From contig NZ_CP109190.1 in assembly GCF_041438805.1 (NCBI RefSeq), forward strand, positions 4,340,001 to 4,404,000: DNA of 64,000 nt. The letters are read 5' to 3'. Below, piece after piece: positions 1 to 8,043 of the stretch. The stretch comes from Streptomyces sp. NBC_01707. Lineage in GTDB: Bacteria; Actinomycetota; Actinomycetes; Streptomycetales; Streptomycetaceae. Position numbers and translations under genes: made by a program. How positions within the stretch are numbered: position 1 is the stretch's first letter; every line of letters starts with the position of its first letter. Below the pieces are notes generated by a model that saw nothing but the letters and a program-made list of their open reading frames with translations, was not told where the DNA came from and did not search any database.

Positions 1-25
1 CTCCGGCAGCCGGTGTAAGAAAGGT

Positions 26-817
26 GTGAGGACGCAGGAGGGGGCCCTGCGGAGGGGCCGGGAGGGGGGCCGCGCCGTCGACGACGGGGGTACGGACCGC
101 GCTCCCGGGCGTGCCGAGGGGCAGGTCGAGGGGTGGGCCGGACAGCAGGCCGGGACTCGGGCCGAAGCGGCGGCGAGAGCGCCCGCCGAGGACGAGGCCG
201 CGGTGATCGCTCGTGTGCGCGCCGGGGAGGCGGAGGCATACGCGCAGCTCGTGCGCGCCCACACGGGCGTCGCCCTGCGGGCCGCGGTCGCCTTCGGAGC
301 GGGGGCCGACGCGGAGGATGTGGTGCAGTCGGCTTTCTTGAAGGCGTACCAGTCGCTGGGGGGCTTCCGGGAGGGGGCGGCATTCCGGCCGTGGCTGCTG
401 CGGATCGTGGTGAACGAGACGAGGAACACGGTCCGGTCGGTGGGCCGGGCGCGAGCGGTGGCCGGGCGCGAGGCGATGTTGCGGGGCGCCGATCCGGCGA
501 TACCGGAGTCGGCGGATCCGGCGGTGGCGGCGCTCGCGGAGGAGCGCCGGACGCTGCTGACGGCCGCGCTCGACGAGCTGGGCGAAGACCATCGTCGGGT
601 CGTCACGTACCGCTACCTGCTGGAGATGGACGAGGCGGAGACGGCACAGGCCCTGGGCTGGCCACGGGGAACGGTGAAGTCCCGGCTGAACCGCGCCCTG
701 CGAAAGCTGGAGAAGAAGCTCGGGACGACCACGGACGGTCGAGGGACGGACAGGCGAGGGACGGACAGGCGAGGGGCGGACAGGCGAGGGGCGGGAGGGG
801 GTGAGGGGCATGAGTGA
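26..817 (+). CDS. ECF-type RNA polymerase sigma factor
   Basis: This is a group IV sigma factor, which directs core RNA polymerase to a small stress or envelope regulon. Region 2 spans about residues 65-135, with AEDVVQSAFLKAYQ at 97-110 and PWLLRIVVNETRN at 122-134. Region 4 spans about 178-230, with the helix-turn-helix ETAQALGWPRGTVKSRL at 205-221. The first 55 residues are Gly/Arg-rich and unconserved, so translation may start downstream of the GTG used here. The C-terminus ends in a repeated GTDRR tail made by a 15-bp tandem repeat. The stop codon overlaps the start of the next gene by 8 nt, so the two are probably translationally coupled and functionally paired. The sigma call is firm; its target promoters are unknown. 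Confidence 0.88.
   Translation: MRTQEGALRRGREGGRAVDDGGTDRAPGRAEGQVEGWAGQQAGTRAEAAARAPAEDEAAVIARVRAGEAEAYAQLVRAHTGVALRAAVAFGAGADAEDVVQSAFLKAYQSLGGFREGAAFRPWLLRIVVNETRNTVRSVGRARAVAGREAMLRGADPAIPESADPAVAALAEERRTLLTAALDELGEDHRRVVTYRYLLEMDEAETAQALGWPRGTVKSRLNRALRKLEKKLGTTTDGRGTDRRGTDRRGADRRGAGGGEGHE
743..787 (+). repeat. 15-bp tandem repeat in the sigma gene 3' end
   Basis: Three back-to-back copies of a 15-bp unit (GGGACGGACAGGCGA with one substitution in copy 3), followed by a degenerate partial copy. The unit is in frame and encodes GTDRR/GADRR. It lies beyond sigma region 4, so copy-number change would alter only the tail and the spacing to the next gene's ribosome site. Confidence 0.85.
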
Positions 818-1664
818 CACGGAGCGGGGGCGTCGCGGTGACCGGGCGCGCCTGCGGGCGGAGCTGCTGGCACTGGGGCGCGGGATGGATGTGCCGGCGC
901 GGGATCCCGGGGGCGCCGGGCTGACGATGGCGGAGCGGGTGCTGGCGCAGATCGTCGCGGAGGCGGTCCCGGTGCCCGTGCCCGTTCCTCCGGGGCGGCT
1001 GAAGCGGGCCGGAGCGTGGGTGCGGAGGCGGGCCCGCCTGTTGGCCGCGGCCCTCTCGGGGGTCCTGGTCGTGGTGGTACTGACACCTCCGGTGCGGGCG
1101 ACGGTCGCGGACTGGTTCGACTTCGGCGGGGTCGAGGTGCGGTACGACCCGTCCACGCCGGCTCCGGAGCGGCCGGGTCCGGCGGTGCCGGGCTGCGACA
1201 CCCCGGTGACGCTGTCGGAGGCGGCGCGGCGGTCGGGTTTCCGGCCGGTCGTACCGCCCGCGCTCGGCGCACCGGAGGCGGTGGCCGTGACCGGACTGCC
1301 GGAGGGCCGGTCCATGGTCACCCTGTGCTGGCGGGAGAACGGGCGGACGGTACGGCTCGACGAGTTCTTGTCGCGACTCGATCCGTACTTCATGAAACAG
1401 GTGCGGGAACAGCCGGAGTGGCTGACGCTCGACGACGGCCGCGGCAGCCCGGTGGGCGGGCTCTGGTTCGCGCAGCCGCATGTGCTGAGCTTCGGCATGG
1501 TCGACCGGGACGGCACCCGCTGGACGCGGTCCCAACGGACGGCCGGCCCCACCCTGTTGTGGGTCGAGGAAGATCGGCTGACACTGCGGCTGGAGGGCCT
1601 GGACGTGCGGGAGCGGGCCCGCGCGGTCGCCAGGTCCACGCTCGGACGGGCGGGCGATCGATAG
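810..1664 (+). CDS. Membrane protein coupled to the ECF sigma gene (possible anti-sigma factor)
   Basis: 284 residues. The ATG at 810 is preferred over the GTG at 801 because it follows a GAGGGGGTGAGGGG purine run and overlaps the sigma stop. A basic cytoplasmic N-terminal segment (1-75) precedes one transmembrane helix (about 77-97, LLAAALSGVLVVVVLTPPV). An extracytoplasmic domain of about 185 residues follows, ending in TLRLEGLDVRERARAVA. I see no HxxxCxxC zinc anti-sigma motif. The layout (short cytoplasmic arm, one helix, external domain) and the coupling to a sigma gene are what an anti-sigma or sensor protein would show. That role is inferred from context only. Confidence 0.7.
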   Translation: MSDTERGRRGDRARLRAELLALGRGMDVPARDPGGAGLTMAERVLAQIVAEAVPVPVPVPPGRLKRAGAWVRRRARLLAAALSGVLVVVVLTPPVRATVADWFDFGGVEVRYDPSTPAPERPGPAVPGCDTPVTLSEAARRSGFRPVVPPALGAPEAVAVTGLPEGRSMVTLCWRENGRTVRLDEFLSRLDPYFMKQVREQPEWLTLDDGRGSPVGGLWFAQPHVLSFGMVDRDGTRWTRSQRTAGPTLLWVEEDRLTLRLEGLDVRERARAVARSTLGRAGDR

Positions 1665-1689
1665 GCCTGGGATCGGAAGGCGCCGGAGT

Positions 1690-1715
1690 GGAACCTGCGG
1701 GGCTCGAGCGGTGTA
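1690..1715 (+). promoter_or_regulatory. Possible ECF-type promoter
   Basis: GGAACC at 1690-1695, 16 bp, then TGTA at 1712-1715. A GGAAC -35 is common for ECF sigma factors, so the upstream sigma factor might read this promoter. The match is short and could be chance. Confidence 0.25.
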
Positions 1716-1776
1716 CCAGAAGTGACGCGATACGGACGGGCCGTAACGCACAGTGCGACAGGGCAAAGGGGACGTC

Positions 1777-2634
1777 GTGGGAAAGCCAGGAAGCGTGTTG
1801 ACGCTAGGGCCGCGTTCGTGGCGGCGGCAGAAGGGCCGGTTCGGGCGGCGGCCGGGGGCTCGGTTCCTGCGGAGCTCGGCGGTGCTGGCGGTGGTGTGGG
1901 GGCTGAGTCTCTGCCTCGCGCCGAGTGCGGTGGCAGGCGGATCGACGACCGTGCTCGTCTCCTCGCCCGACAGCGGGAAGGCGACCGCACTCAGCGTCTC
2001 GGATCCGAGATATGCCGAGCTGGAGGCCCTGCTGGGCCCGGCCGGAAAGGGCGCCAAGCAGCGGCCGCAGAGCATGGACGCGGCGATGGGGACCCGGCAG
2101 ATCAATGTGACGTGGATGGTCCTGGATCTGGAGCCGATGCGGACCGACCGCGTCTTCCCGGGCGACGATCCGGACACCATATGGATACACACGGCGTCCG
2201 AGGTCCCCTACACCTTCCGCGGGTACTGGCACCGGGCGAAAAATCCGGCGCGGCTGGTCAAGCTGTTCACGGAGCTCGGGCTGATGGGGAAGACGAACAA
2301 CCAGGACGCGTACGCGAGGTTGTTCCCGCAGGCCTGGGAGAACAAGAAGATGTCCGCCCCGATGGACCCGCTGGCCGGCCTCGCATCGGAACCGGAGACT
2401 TCCCCGTCCGCTGCCGCGGACACCGCCAAGGCCTCCGGATCCGCCGGGCGCTTCGACGGCGTGTGGTGGGCCGTGCCCGGGCTGGTGGCGGGCGCGGCGC
2501 TCGCTCTGGCCCTGCGCCCGCTGGCAGCCCGGCGGCGCGGTGACGGCGGAGAAGGCGGCGGCTGGGGCGGCGGCGGAGGCGGCGGCTGGGGCGGCCGCGA
2601 GAGCGGCCCACGGCAGGAACTCCTGGACCTCTGA
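1777..2634 (+). CDS. Secreted membrane-anchored protein of unknown function
   Basis: 285 residues. The GTG at 1777 follows AAAGGGGA with a 4-nt gap and is preferred to the GTG at 1753, which has no ribosome site. An N-terminal hydrophobic segment ending in LCLAPSAVAGG (about 35-54) looks like a signal peptide. A soluble domain of about 150 residues follows (INVTWMVLDLEPMRTDRVF, HRAKNPARLVKLFTELGL). Then come a Ser/Ala/Pro linker, one transmembrane helix (WWAVPGLVAGAALALAL, about 222-240) and a Gly/Trp-rich tail. This is a type I topology with the tail in the cytoplasm. I do not recognise the family. It lies 112 bp after the sigma/anti-sigma-like pair and may belong to the same response. Confidence 0.75.
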   Translation: MGKPGSVLTLGPRSWRRQKGRFGRRPGARFLRSSAVLAVVWGLSLCLAPSAVAGGSTTVLVSSPDSGKATALSVSDPRYAELEALLGPAGKGAKQRPQSMDAAMGTRQINVTWMVLDLEPMRTDRVFPGDDPDTIWIHTASEVPYTFRGYWHRAKNPARLVKLFTELGLMGKTNNQDAYARLFPQAWENKKMSAPMDPLAGLASEPETSPSAAADTAKASGSAGRFDGVWWAVPGLVAGAALALALRPLAARRRGDGGEGGGWGGGGGGGWGGRESGPRQELLDL

Positions 2635-2746
2635 CTGCGGTATCTCACGGGCGCGCCATGGATTGAAGGTTTCCTCCCCGGAGATCCGACCGACGATACA
2701 AAGTGGGCACCACCCCAGCCCACGCCGCACGACGAACGGAGATCCC

Positions 2747-3952
2747 GTGTCGACCACGGAAACCGCCATCGCCTCCGCCGAGGCGCACAGCGCGCACAAC
2801 TACCATCCGCTGCCGGTCGTCGTCGCCTCGGCGGAAGGCGCCTGGATGACCGATGTCGAAGGGCGGCGCTACCTCGACATGCTCGCGGGCTACTCGGCGC
2901 TCAACTTCGGCCATGGCAACCGACGCCTGATCGAGGCGGCCAAGGCACAGCTGGACCGGGTGACCCTGACCTCGCGCGCCTTCCATCACGACCGGTTCGC
3001 CGACTTCTGTACGCAGCTCGCCGAGTTGTGCGGCATGGAGATGGTGCTGCCCATGAACACCGGGGCGGAGGCCGTGGAGACCGCGGTGAAGACCGCCCGC
3101 AAGTGGGGTTACCGGGTGAAGGGCGTCCCGGACGGCATGGCGAAGATCATCGTTGCGTCGAACAACTTCCACGGCCGGACGACGACCATCATCAGCTTCT
3201 CCACCGACCAGGAGGCGCGGACGGACTTCGGCCCGTACACGCCGGGGTTCGAGATCGTGCCGTACGGGGACCTGACCGCGCTGCGTGCGGCGATGACGGA
3301 CAACACCGTGGCGGTGCTGATGGAGCCGATCCAGGGCGAGGCCGGGGTACTGGTGCCGCCGCCCGGCTACCTCCCACGGGTGCGCGAGCTGACCCGCGAG
3401 CGGGATGTGCTCTTCATCGCGGACGAGATCCAGTCGGGTCTGGGCCGGACGGGCAGGACCTTCGCCTGCGAGCACGAGGGTGTCGTGCCGGACATGTATG
3501 TGCTCGGCAAGGCACTGGGCGGTGGCGTGGTGCCGGTGTCGGCCGTGGTCTCGTCGGCCGCGGTGCTCGGGGTGTACCGGCCGGGTGAACACGGCTCGAC
3601 GTTCGGCGGCAACCCTCTCGCCTGTGCGGTCGCGCTGGAGGTCATCGCGATGCTGCGCACCGGTGAGTTCCAGCAGCGGGCCGCCGAGTTGGGCGACCAC
3701 CTCCACCAGGAGCTGGGGCTGCTGGTGGGTGGCGGCGCGGTGGAGACGGTGCGCGGCCGCGGGCTGTGGGCGGGAATCGACATCGCCCCGGGTCACGGCA
3801 CGGGCCGGGAGATCTCCGAGAAGCTGATGGACCGCCGGGTGCTGGTCAAGGACACCCACGGTTCGACGATCCGGATCGCCCCGCCCCTGGTGATCAGCAA
3901 GGAGGACCTGGACTGGGGCCTGGAGCAACTGCGGGAGGTACTGCGCGGCTGA
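2747..3952 (+). CDS. rocD: Ornithine--oxo-acid aminotransferase
   Basis: A class III PLP-dependent aminotransferase that moves the delta-amino group of ornithine to 2-oxoglutarate, giving glutamate semialdehyde (arginine/ornithine to proline/glutamate). 401 residues, the usual size. Key segments are MNTGAEAVETAVK (103-115), the aspartate motif IADEIQSGLGRTG (224-236), the PLP lysine in LGKALGGG (K255) and STFGGNPLA. The GTG at 2747 is chosen because the ACGGAGA ribosome site ends 4 nt upstream and the protein begins MSTTETAIASA, as in homologues. The frame is open further upstream but codes for non-conserved sequence. It is followed by a terminator and stands alone. Confidence 0.93.
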   Translation: MSTTETAIASAEAHSAHNYHPLPVVVASAEGAWMTDVEGRRYLDMLAGYSALNFGHGNRRLIEAAKAQLDRVTLTSRAFHHDRFADFCTQLAELCGMEMVLPMNTGAEAVETAVKTARKWGYRVKGVPDGMAKIIVASNNFHGRTTTIISFSTDQEARTDFGPYTPGFEIVPYGDLTALRAAMTDNTVAVLMEPIQGEAGVLVPPPGYLPRVRELTRERDVLFIADEIQSGLGRTGRTFACEHEGVVPDMYVLGKALGGGVVPVSAVVSSAAVLGVYRPGEHGSTFGGNPLACAVALEVIAMLRTGEFQQRAAELGDHLHQELGLLVGGGAVETVRGRGLWAGIDIAPGHGTGREISEKLMDRRVLVKDTHGSTIRIAPPLVISKEDLDWGLEQLREVLRG

Positions 3953-3963
3953 CGCCGCCGCAC

Positions 3964-3995
3964 CGTCGGGGGCCTGGTCGCCCCGGCCCCCGACG
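3964..3995. terminator. Hairpin terminator between rocD and the convergent minus-strand gene
   Basis: 11-bp perfect stem CGTCGGGGGCC (3964-3974) with GGCCCCCGACG (3985-3995), loop of 10. It lies between two convergent genes and can serve both. Confidence 0.75.
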
Positions 3996-4003
3996 CGGTG
4001 TCG

Positions 4004-5203
4004 CTACAGGATGACGTGGGGCAGGAAACGCGCGTACTCGTCCGTCACCAGCCCCGCCGATTCCCGGATGCCGAGCCCCGCGGACTCGTCCTCGACGACC
4101 CAGGCGCCCAGCACGACCCGGTTGCCGTCGAAGTCCGGCAGCGGGGCCAGCTCCTGGTAGCAGCACGGCTCGTCCCGTATCACCACGGGAGTTCCGGGCT
4201 CATGGATCGTGACGCCGGCACCCTCACGGCCGAGCAGCGGCTTGGCGACATAGCCGGTGCCACCGCCTCCGTTCCCGTCCCCGGCCAGTTCGCGAGGACC
4301 GTCGAGATAGGAGGCCAGCAGATTCGGGTGACCCGGATAGAGCTCCCAGAGGATGGCCAGCAGCGCCTTGTTGGAGAGGAGCATCTTCCAGGCGGGCTCG
4401 ATCCAGCAGGTGGTGCCCGTGCCGCCGCCGTTGTCGAGGGTGTCCAGGACGTGGGGGCCGAAACGATCGGTCGCCAGCCACTCCCACGGGTAGAGCTTGA
4501 AGCAGCTACGGATGAAACGGAGCCGATCGTCGACGAACCGTCCGGTCAGCCGGTCCCAGCCGATCTTTTCCACGGAGAGCGCCTCCGTGTCGATGCCGGC
4601 CTGTTCGGCGGTCTCGCGGAGATACGCGACCGTCATCAGGTCCTCGCCGAGCTCGTCCCCCTCGGAGTGGGCGAAATGCAGCGGTCCCGGTGGCAGCAGC
4701 GCGGCCTGCCGCTTCCATGCCGCGACGAGACGTTCATGAAGGGAGTTCCACTGGTCGGCGTCCGGGAAGCGGTCCTCCATCCAGAACCACTGGGCACTGG
4801 CCGCCTCCACGAGTGAAGTGGGGGTGTCGGCGTTGTACTCCAGCATCTTCGCCGGGCCTGTTCCGTCGTAGCGCAGGTCGAACCGGCCGTACAGGGACGG
4901 AAGTTCGGCGCGGCGCCGCCACGACTCGGTGATCAGAGCGGCCAGTCGCCGGTCGGTGATGCCGAGGTCGGCGAAGCGGTCCTGCTCGACGATGTGCGCG
5001 GCCGCGGCCAGGCACATCGTGTGCAGTTCCTCGACCACGTCCTCCAGCGCCTCGACCTCGGGCAGCGAGAAGACGTAGTACGCGCTCTCGTCCCAGTAGG
5101 GGCGCAGCGATCCGTCCGGGTAGCGGGTCAGCGGATAGACGATCCCCTGCTCCTCGACGATCTCCTGCCAGCCGGGGCGCGGTTCGGTGGTGCGGCGTTC
5201 CAT
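4004..5203 (-). CDS. Glutathionylspermidine synthase-like ATP-grasp protein (YgiC/YjfC type)
   Basis: 399 residues. This is the C-terminal amidase-less form of glutathionylspermidine synthase, an ATP-grasp carboxylate-amine ligase. Typical pieces are YDGTGPAKMLEYNADTPTSL (about 112-131), QWNSLHERLV, FKLYPWEW and the nucleotide-binding YVAKPLLGREGAGV (about 325-338). Streptomyces lacks glutathione, so the substrate is probably another amine/carboxylate pair; family members of this type have no confirmed reaction that I know of. It begins 6 bp after the small lipoprotein gene and is surely co-transcribed with it. The arrangement mirrors E. coli ygiB–ygiC. Confidence 0.87.
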   Translation of the reverse strand: MERRTTEPRPGWQEIVEEQGIVYPLTRYPDGSLRPYWDESAYYVFSLPEVEALEDVVEELHTMCLAAAAHIVEQDRFADLGITDRRLAALITESWRRRAELPSLYGRFDLRYDGTGPAKMLEYNADTPTSLVEAASAQWFWMEDRFPDADQWNSLHERLVAAWKRQAALLPPGPLHFAHSEGDELGEDLMTVAYLRETAEQAGIDTEALSVEKIGWDRLTGRFVDDRLRFIRSCFKLYPWEWLATDRFGPHVLDTLDNGGGTGTTCWIEPAWKMLLSNKALLAILWELYPGHPNLLASYLDGPRELAGDGNGGGGTGYVAKPLLGREGAGVTIHEPGTPVVIRDEPCCYQELAPLPDFDGNRVVLGAWVVEDESAGLGIRESAGLVTDEYARFLPHVIL

Positions 5204-5209
5204 GACCGG

Positions 5210-5485
5210 TCAGCCGCCGCCCGTACCTGAGCAGCCGAAGCCGCCGCGATCGACGGCGGACTTGTCGAAACTGCCGCCCTGGACCTTGCCGCCCTTGGAG
5301 CTGCCGCCGTAGTAGTAGGTGCCGTGGCCGCTGCTGCTCTTGCACTCGTAACTCGGCAGCTTGGAGTGGGTCACCGGGTCCACGCACCGCTTGTCCGGCT
5401 CCGATCCGCACGAGGTGATCGCCGCCGCGAGAACCCCCATGGAACCGAGCACCACCGTGCTCGACCTCACCCTGCGCTTGGCCAT
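5210..5485 (-). CDS. Small lipoprotein, YgiB-like partner of the ATP-grasp protein
   Basis: 91 residues. A basic start (MAKRRVRSS) and hydrophobic segment lead to a lipobox-like AAAITSCGS, predicting acylation at Cys26. The mature part is Gly/Ser/Lys-rich with four more cysteines (C34, C48 and C84 among them) and ends GGFGCSGTGGG. It is the first gene of a two-gene operon with the glutathionylspermidine-synthase-like gene 6 bp downstream. DUF1190/YgiB lipoproteins pair with YgiC in enterobacteria and, as I recall, have Ser/Gly-rich GGFG tails. The pairing here is by context and composition, not by alignment. Confidence 0.75.
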   Translation of the reverse strand: MAKRRVRSSTVVLGSMGVLAAAITSCGSEPDKRCVDPVTHSKLPSYECKSSSGHGTYYYGGSSKGGKVQGGSFDKSAVDRGGFGCSGTGGG

Positions 5486-6002
5486 GCTTCCGTCTCCCCC
5501 ATCGTTGCGTTCCGGCCGTGGGACCGACCGTCAGATTAGATGGCCGCCCGGGGAGGCGGGAACCGGGTGCGGTGCAGACCGCGCCGTGGAGTCCGCATGT
5601 GCTCTTTGAGCCGATCTGCGCACCCGCTTCCGCGGTGTGCCTCGGTAGGGCCTTCGTTGTCCAGGCCGCCGTTGCCACGTGGGCCGTCGCGGGGCCAGGG
5701 CCGGAGCGGGCGTCGATCCGGCGCTGTCGCCGCCCGCGGTGCGGCAGTGCCGCTCTGCCGCTGTACGGCCGGACACGCGCTCGGCGGCTTCGACTTCGTC
5801 GGTTGCCCGCCGATCGGCCCGGCAGCCGGACGGCGGCCCGCGAGACCGCGCACCCTGGGGCGGGGGCCGGGGCGGGGACGGAGACGGGGACACGGTTGCG
5901 GGGCTGTCCAGGTCGCGACGACGGAGCACACGGATGCCCGACGCCAGGGCACGTGCGGATGACGGGTGCGGGCACGGGCGCGGACGCCGGCCGGGGTCCC
6001 GC
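5486..6002. other. 517-bp intergenic region, no gene recognised
   Basis: It holds the promoter and leader of the minus-strand lipoprotein operon (near 5486-5540). The rest lies behind the MocR gene. Open frames on both strands here are Arg/Pro/Ala-rich without family resemblance. No hairpin terminator stands out. Confidence 0.5.
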
Positions 6003-7409
6003 CTACTGCGACAGCGCCCGGCAGAGCGCTTCCAGGGCGCCTGCCCAGGCGCTGTCGGTCGGGGCGCCGTAGCTGATGACCAGTGCGTCGGTTCCTGCCT
6101 CCGCGTCCGCATGCCGGAACCGGGCCATGCCTTCCAGGGCCAGCCCCTGGAAGGCCGCGGCCTGGATCACCGATCGCTCGCCGCCGTCAGGGAGTTCGAG
6201 GACGGCGTGCAGACCGGCGGCGATCCCACTGATCCGCAGCCCTGGGGCTTGTTCGGCCAGCGCCGCGACGAGCTGGTCGCGGCGCCGTCGGTAGCGCAGC
6301 CTCATCGAGCGCACATGACGGTCGTACGCACCGGACTCGATGAACTCCGCGAGCGTCAGCTGGTCCAGGGTGCTCGACATCCAGTCGATCTCGCCCTTCA
6401 CCTCGGCCACGTCCTTCACGAGTTCCTGCGGCAGCACCATCCAGGCCAGTCGAAGCCCCGGCGCCAAGGACTTGCTGGCCGTCCCCATGTAGACGACCCG
6501 TTCCGGGTCGAGGCCCTGAAGCGCGCCGACCGGCTGCCTGTCGTAGCGGAACTCGCCGTCGTAGTCGTCCTCCAGGATCAGACCGCCCGCACCCCGTGCC
6601 CAGTCGACGGCTGCGGCCCGCCGGTCGGGATGGAGCGACACCCCTGTGGGGAACTGATGCGCGGGGGTCATCAGCACCGCGCCCACCCCTCGCATCCCGA
6701 TCAGCTCCCCGGTCCGGGAGCCGAGTCCGTCGAGCGGCAGGCAGGGCGTGCGCAGGCCAGCGTCCGCTAGCTGGTTCCAGTGCGCATCCAGTCCGTACGA
6801 CTCGACAGCCACCTCCCGCACCCGCCGCTTCCGCAACACCTTCCCCATCAGCATCAGCCCGTGGAGGAAGCCGGAACAGATCACGATCCGCTCCGGGGCC
6901 GCGTACACCCCGCGGGCCCGCGCCAGATAGCCGGCCAGTGCGGTGCGCAGCTCGATGCGCCCGCGCGGATCGCCGTACCCGAAGGCCTCGTTGGGCGCGG
7001 CGGTCAGGGCACGCCGGGCCGCCTTGAGCCAGTCGGCGCGCGGGAACGTCGACAGATCGGGCGAGCCGGGCATCAGGGTGTAGGCGGGCCGGCGCCGCAC
7101 CGGCCGGGAGCGCCGGGCCGCCGCAGCCGGTCGACGCGGCTCGGCCCGTTGCGCGACCCGGGTGCCCGAACCCTGCCGGGCGGTGAGCCAGCCCTCGGCG
7201 ACCAGCTCGGCGTAGGCGTCCGCCACGGTGTTCCGGGCGATCCCCAGGTCGGCGGCGAGCGTGCGGGACGACGGCAGCCGGGTCCCGGGCGTCAGCCGCC
7301 CGGTCCGTACGGCCTCTCGCAGCGCGTTCATCAGCCCGGCCCGCAGCCCCGCCGCGCCCGCCGGGTCGATGTGCAGGTCGGCCCCGAAAGTGGCCCACGG
7401 ATCCATCAT
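6003..7409 (-). CDS. MocR/PdxR-family transcriptional regulator (GntR HTH + aminotransferase fold)
   Basis: 468 residues from the ATG at 7409 (MMDPWATFGADLHID). The frame extends upstream but overlaps the divergent promoter. The N-terminal winged helix (about 20-85) reads RLPSSRTLAADLGIARNTV and GWLTARQGSGTRV. The C-terminal class I aminotransferase-like domain carries the PLP lysine in MGTASKSLAPG (K313) and EDDYDGEFRY. MocR proteins sense PLP or an amino-compound adduct and typically control the gene divergent to them. Only 47 bp separate it from the divergent AhpD-like gene, so that gene and the PEP-mutase-like gene after it are the likely targets. Confidence 0.9.
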   Translation of the reverse strand: MMDPWATFGADLHIDPAGAAGLRAGLMNALREAVRTGRLTPGTRLPSSRTLAADLGIARNTVADAYAELVAEGWLTARQGSGTRVAQRAEPRRPAAAARRSRPVRRRPAYTLMPGSPDLSTFPRADWLKAARRALTAAPNEAFGYGDPRGRIELRTALAGYLARARGVYAAPERIVICSGFLHGLMLMGKVLRKRRVREVAVESYGLDAHWNQLADAGLRTPCLPLDGLGSRTGELIGMRGVGAVLMTPAHQFPTGVSLHPDRRAAAVDWARGAGGLILEDDYDGEFRYDRQPVGALQGLDPERVVYMGTASKSLAPGLRLAWMVLPQELVKDVAEVKGEIDWMSSTLDQLTLAEFIESGAYDRHVRSMRLRYRRRRDQLVAALAEQAPGLRISGIAAGLHAVLELPDGGERSVIQAAAFQGLALEGMARFRHADAEAGTDALVISYGAPTDSAWAGALEALCRALSQ

Positions 7410-7456
7410 GGAAATGGACCATACTCCTGCGCCATATGCCTCGTAGCGTCGCACCC
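7410..7456. promoter_or_regulatory. Divergent promoter between the mocR-type and AhpD-like genes
   Basis: On the plus strand TAGCGT (7444-7449) ends 7 nt before the ATG at 7457, and there is no Shine-Dalgarno sequence. This suggests a leaderless mRNA. The 47-bp space must also hold the opposite promoter and the regulator site, so the regulator probably controls both directions. Confidence 0.45.
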
Positions 7457-7969
7457 ATGACGACGAACGATCACAACCGCCCGACCTCCGGCTACGGCCC
7501 CGAACACAGCCCCCGCATGCAGTGGGCCGAGCTCGCCCCCGATGTCTTCAAGGCCATGGTCCGGCTGGAGGCAGCATCCGGTAAGGGCCTGGACCCGATC
7601 CTCGCCGAGCTGGTGAAGATCCGTTCCTCGCAGCTCAACCACTGCGCGTTCTGCCTCGACATGCACACCAAGGACGCGCTCGCGGCGGGCGAGTCGATCG
7701 AGCGGATCGTCCAGCTCAGCGCGTGGGAGGAGTCGCGTCACTTCTACACGGAGAAGGAGATCGCGGCGATCGAGCTCACGGAGGCCGTGACGGTCCTGAC
7801 CGACGGTTTCGTGCCGGATGACGTGTACGAGAGGGCCGCAAAGCACTTCGACGAGGCCGAGCTGGCCCAGCTGATCGCCGCCATCACGGTGATCAACGCC
7901 TGGAACCGGTTCGCCGTCTCCACTCGCATGGTCCCCGGCCACTACGCTCCCAGCGACAGGAAGCACTGA
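7457..7969 (+). CDS. Carboxymuconolactone decarboxylase / AhpD-like protein
   Basis: 170 residues starting MTTNDHNRPTSGYG. The CMD fold is shown by LVKIRSSQLNHCAFCLDMH (about 54-72), with the CxxC pair typical of AhpD-type alkylhydroperoxidases and the following histidine, and by WEESRHFYTEKEIAAIELTE. Such proteins act as thiol peroxidase partners, but many MocR-linked members have no assigned substrate. The ATG at 7457 is preferred to the in-frame ATG at 7436, which lies inside the probable -10 region. The PEP-mutase-like gene follows 74 bp downstream. Confidence 0.87.
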   Translation: MTTNDHNRPTSGYGPEHSPRMQWAELAPDVFKAMVRLEAASGKGLDPILAELVKIRSSQLNHCAFCLDMHTKDALAAGESIERIVQLSAWEESRHFYTEKEIAAIELTEAVTVLTDGFVPDDVYERAAKHFDEAELAQLIAAITVINAWNRFAVSTRMVPGHYAPSDRKH

Positions 7970-8043
7970 CCCGGGCCGGGCAGCATCGCCGCCCGGCCGC
8001 CGCACCGGCCCTCCTCCGCCTCGCCCCTCCCGGGAGCCCCGCG

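Noticed and set aside
603..2192. Long open frame on the minus strand across the sigma and membrane-protein genes
   Set aside because: High-GC genes create long shadow frames. The plus-strand genes have recognisable domains and ribosome sites; this one is Arg/Pro/His-rich without family features.
5536..5952. 138-codon minus-strand frame in the gap after the lipoprotein gene
   Set aside because: Arg/Pro-rich, no ribosome site, no recognisable sequence, and overlapped by equally open frames.
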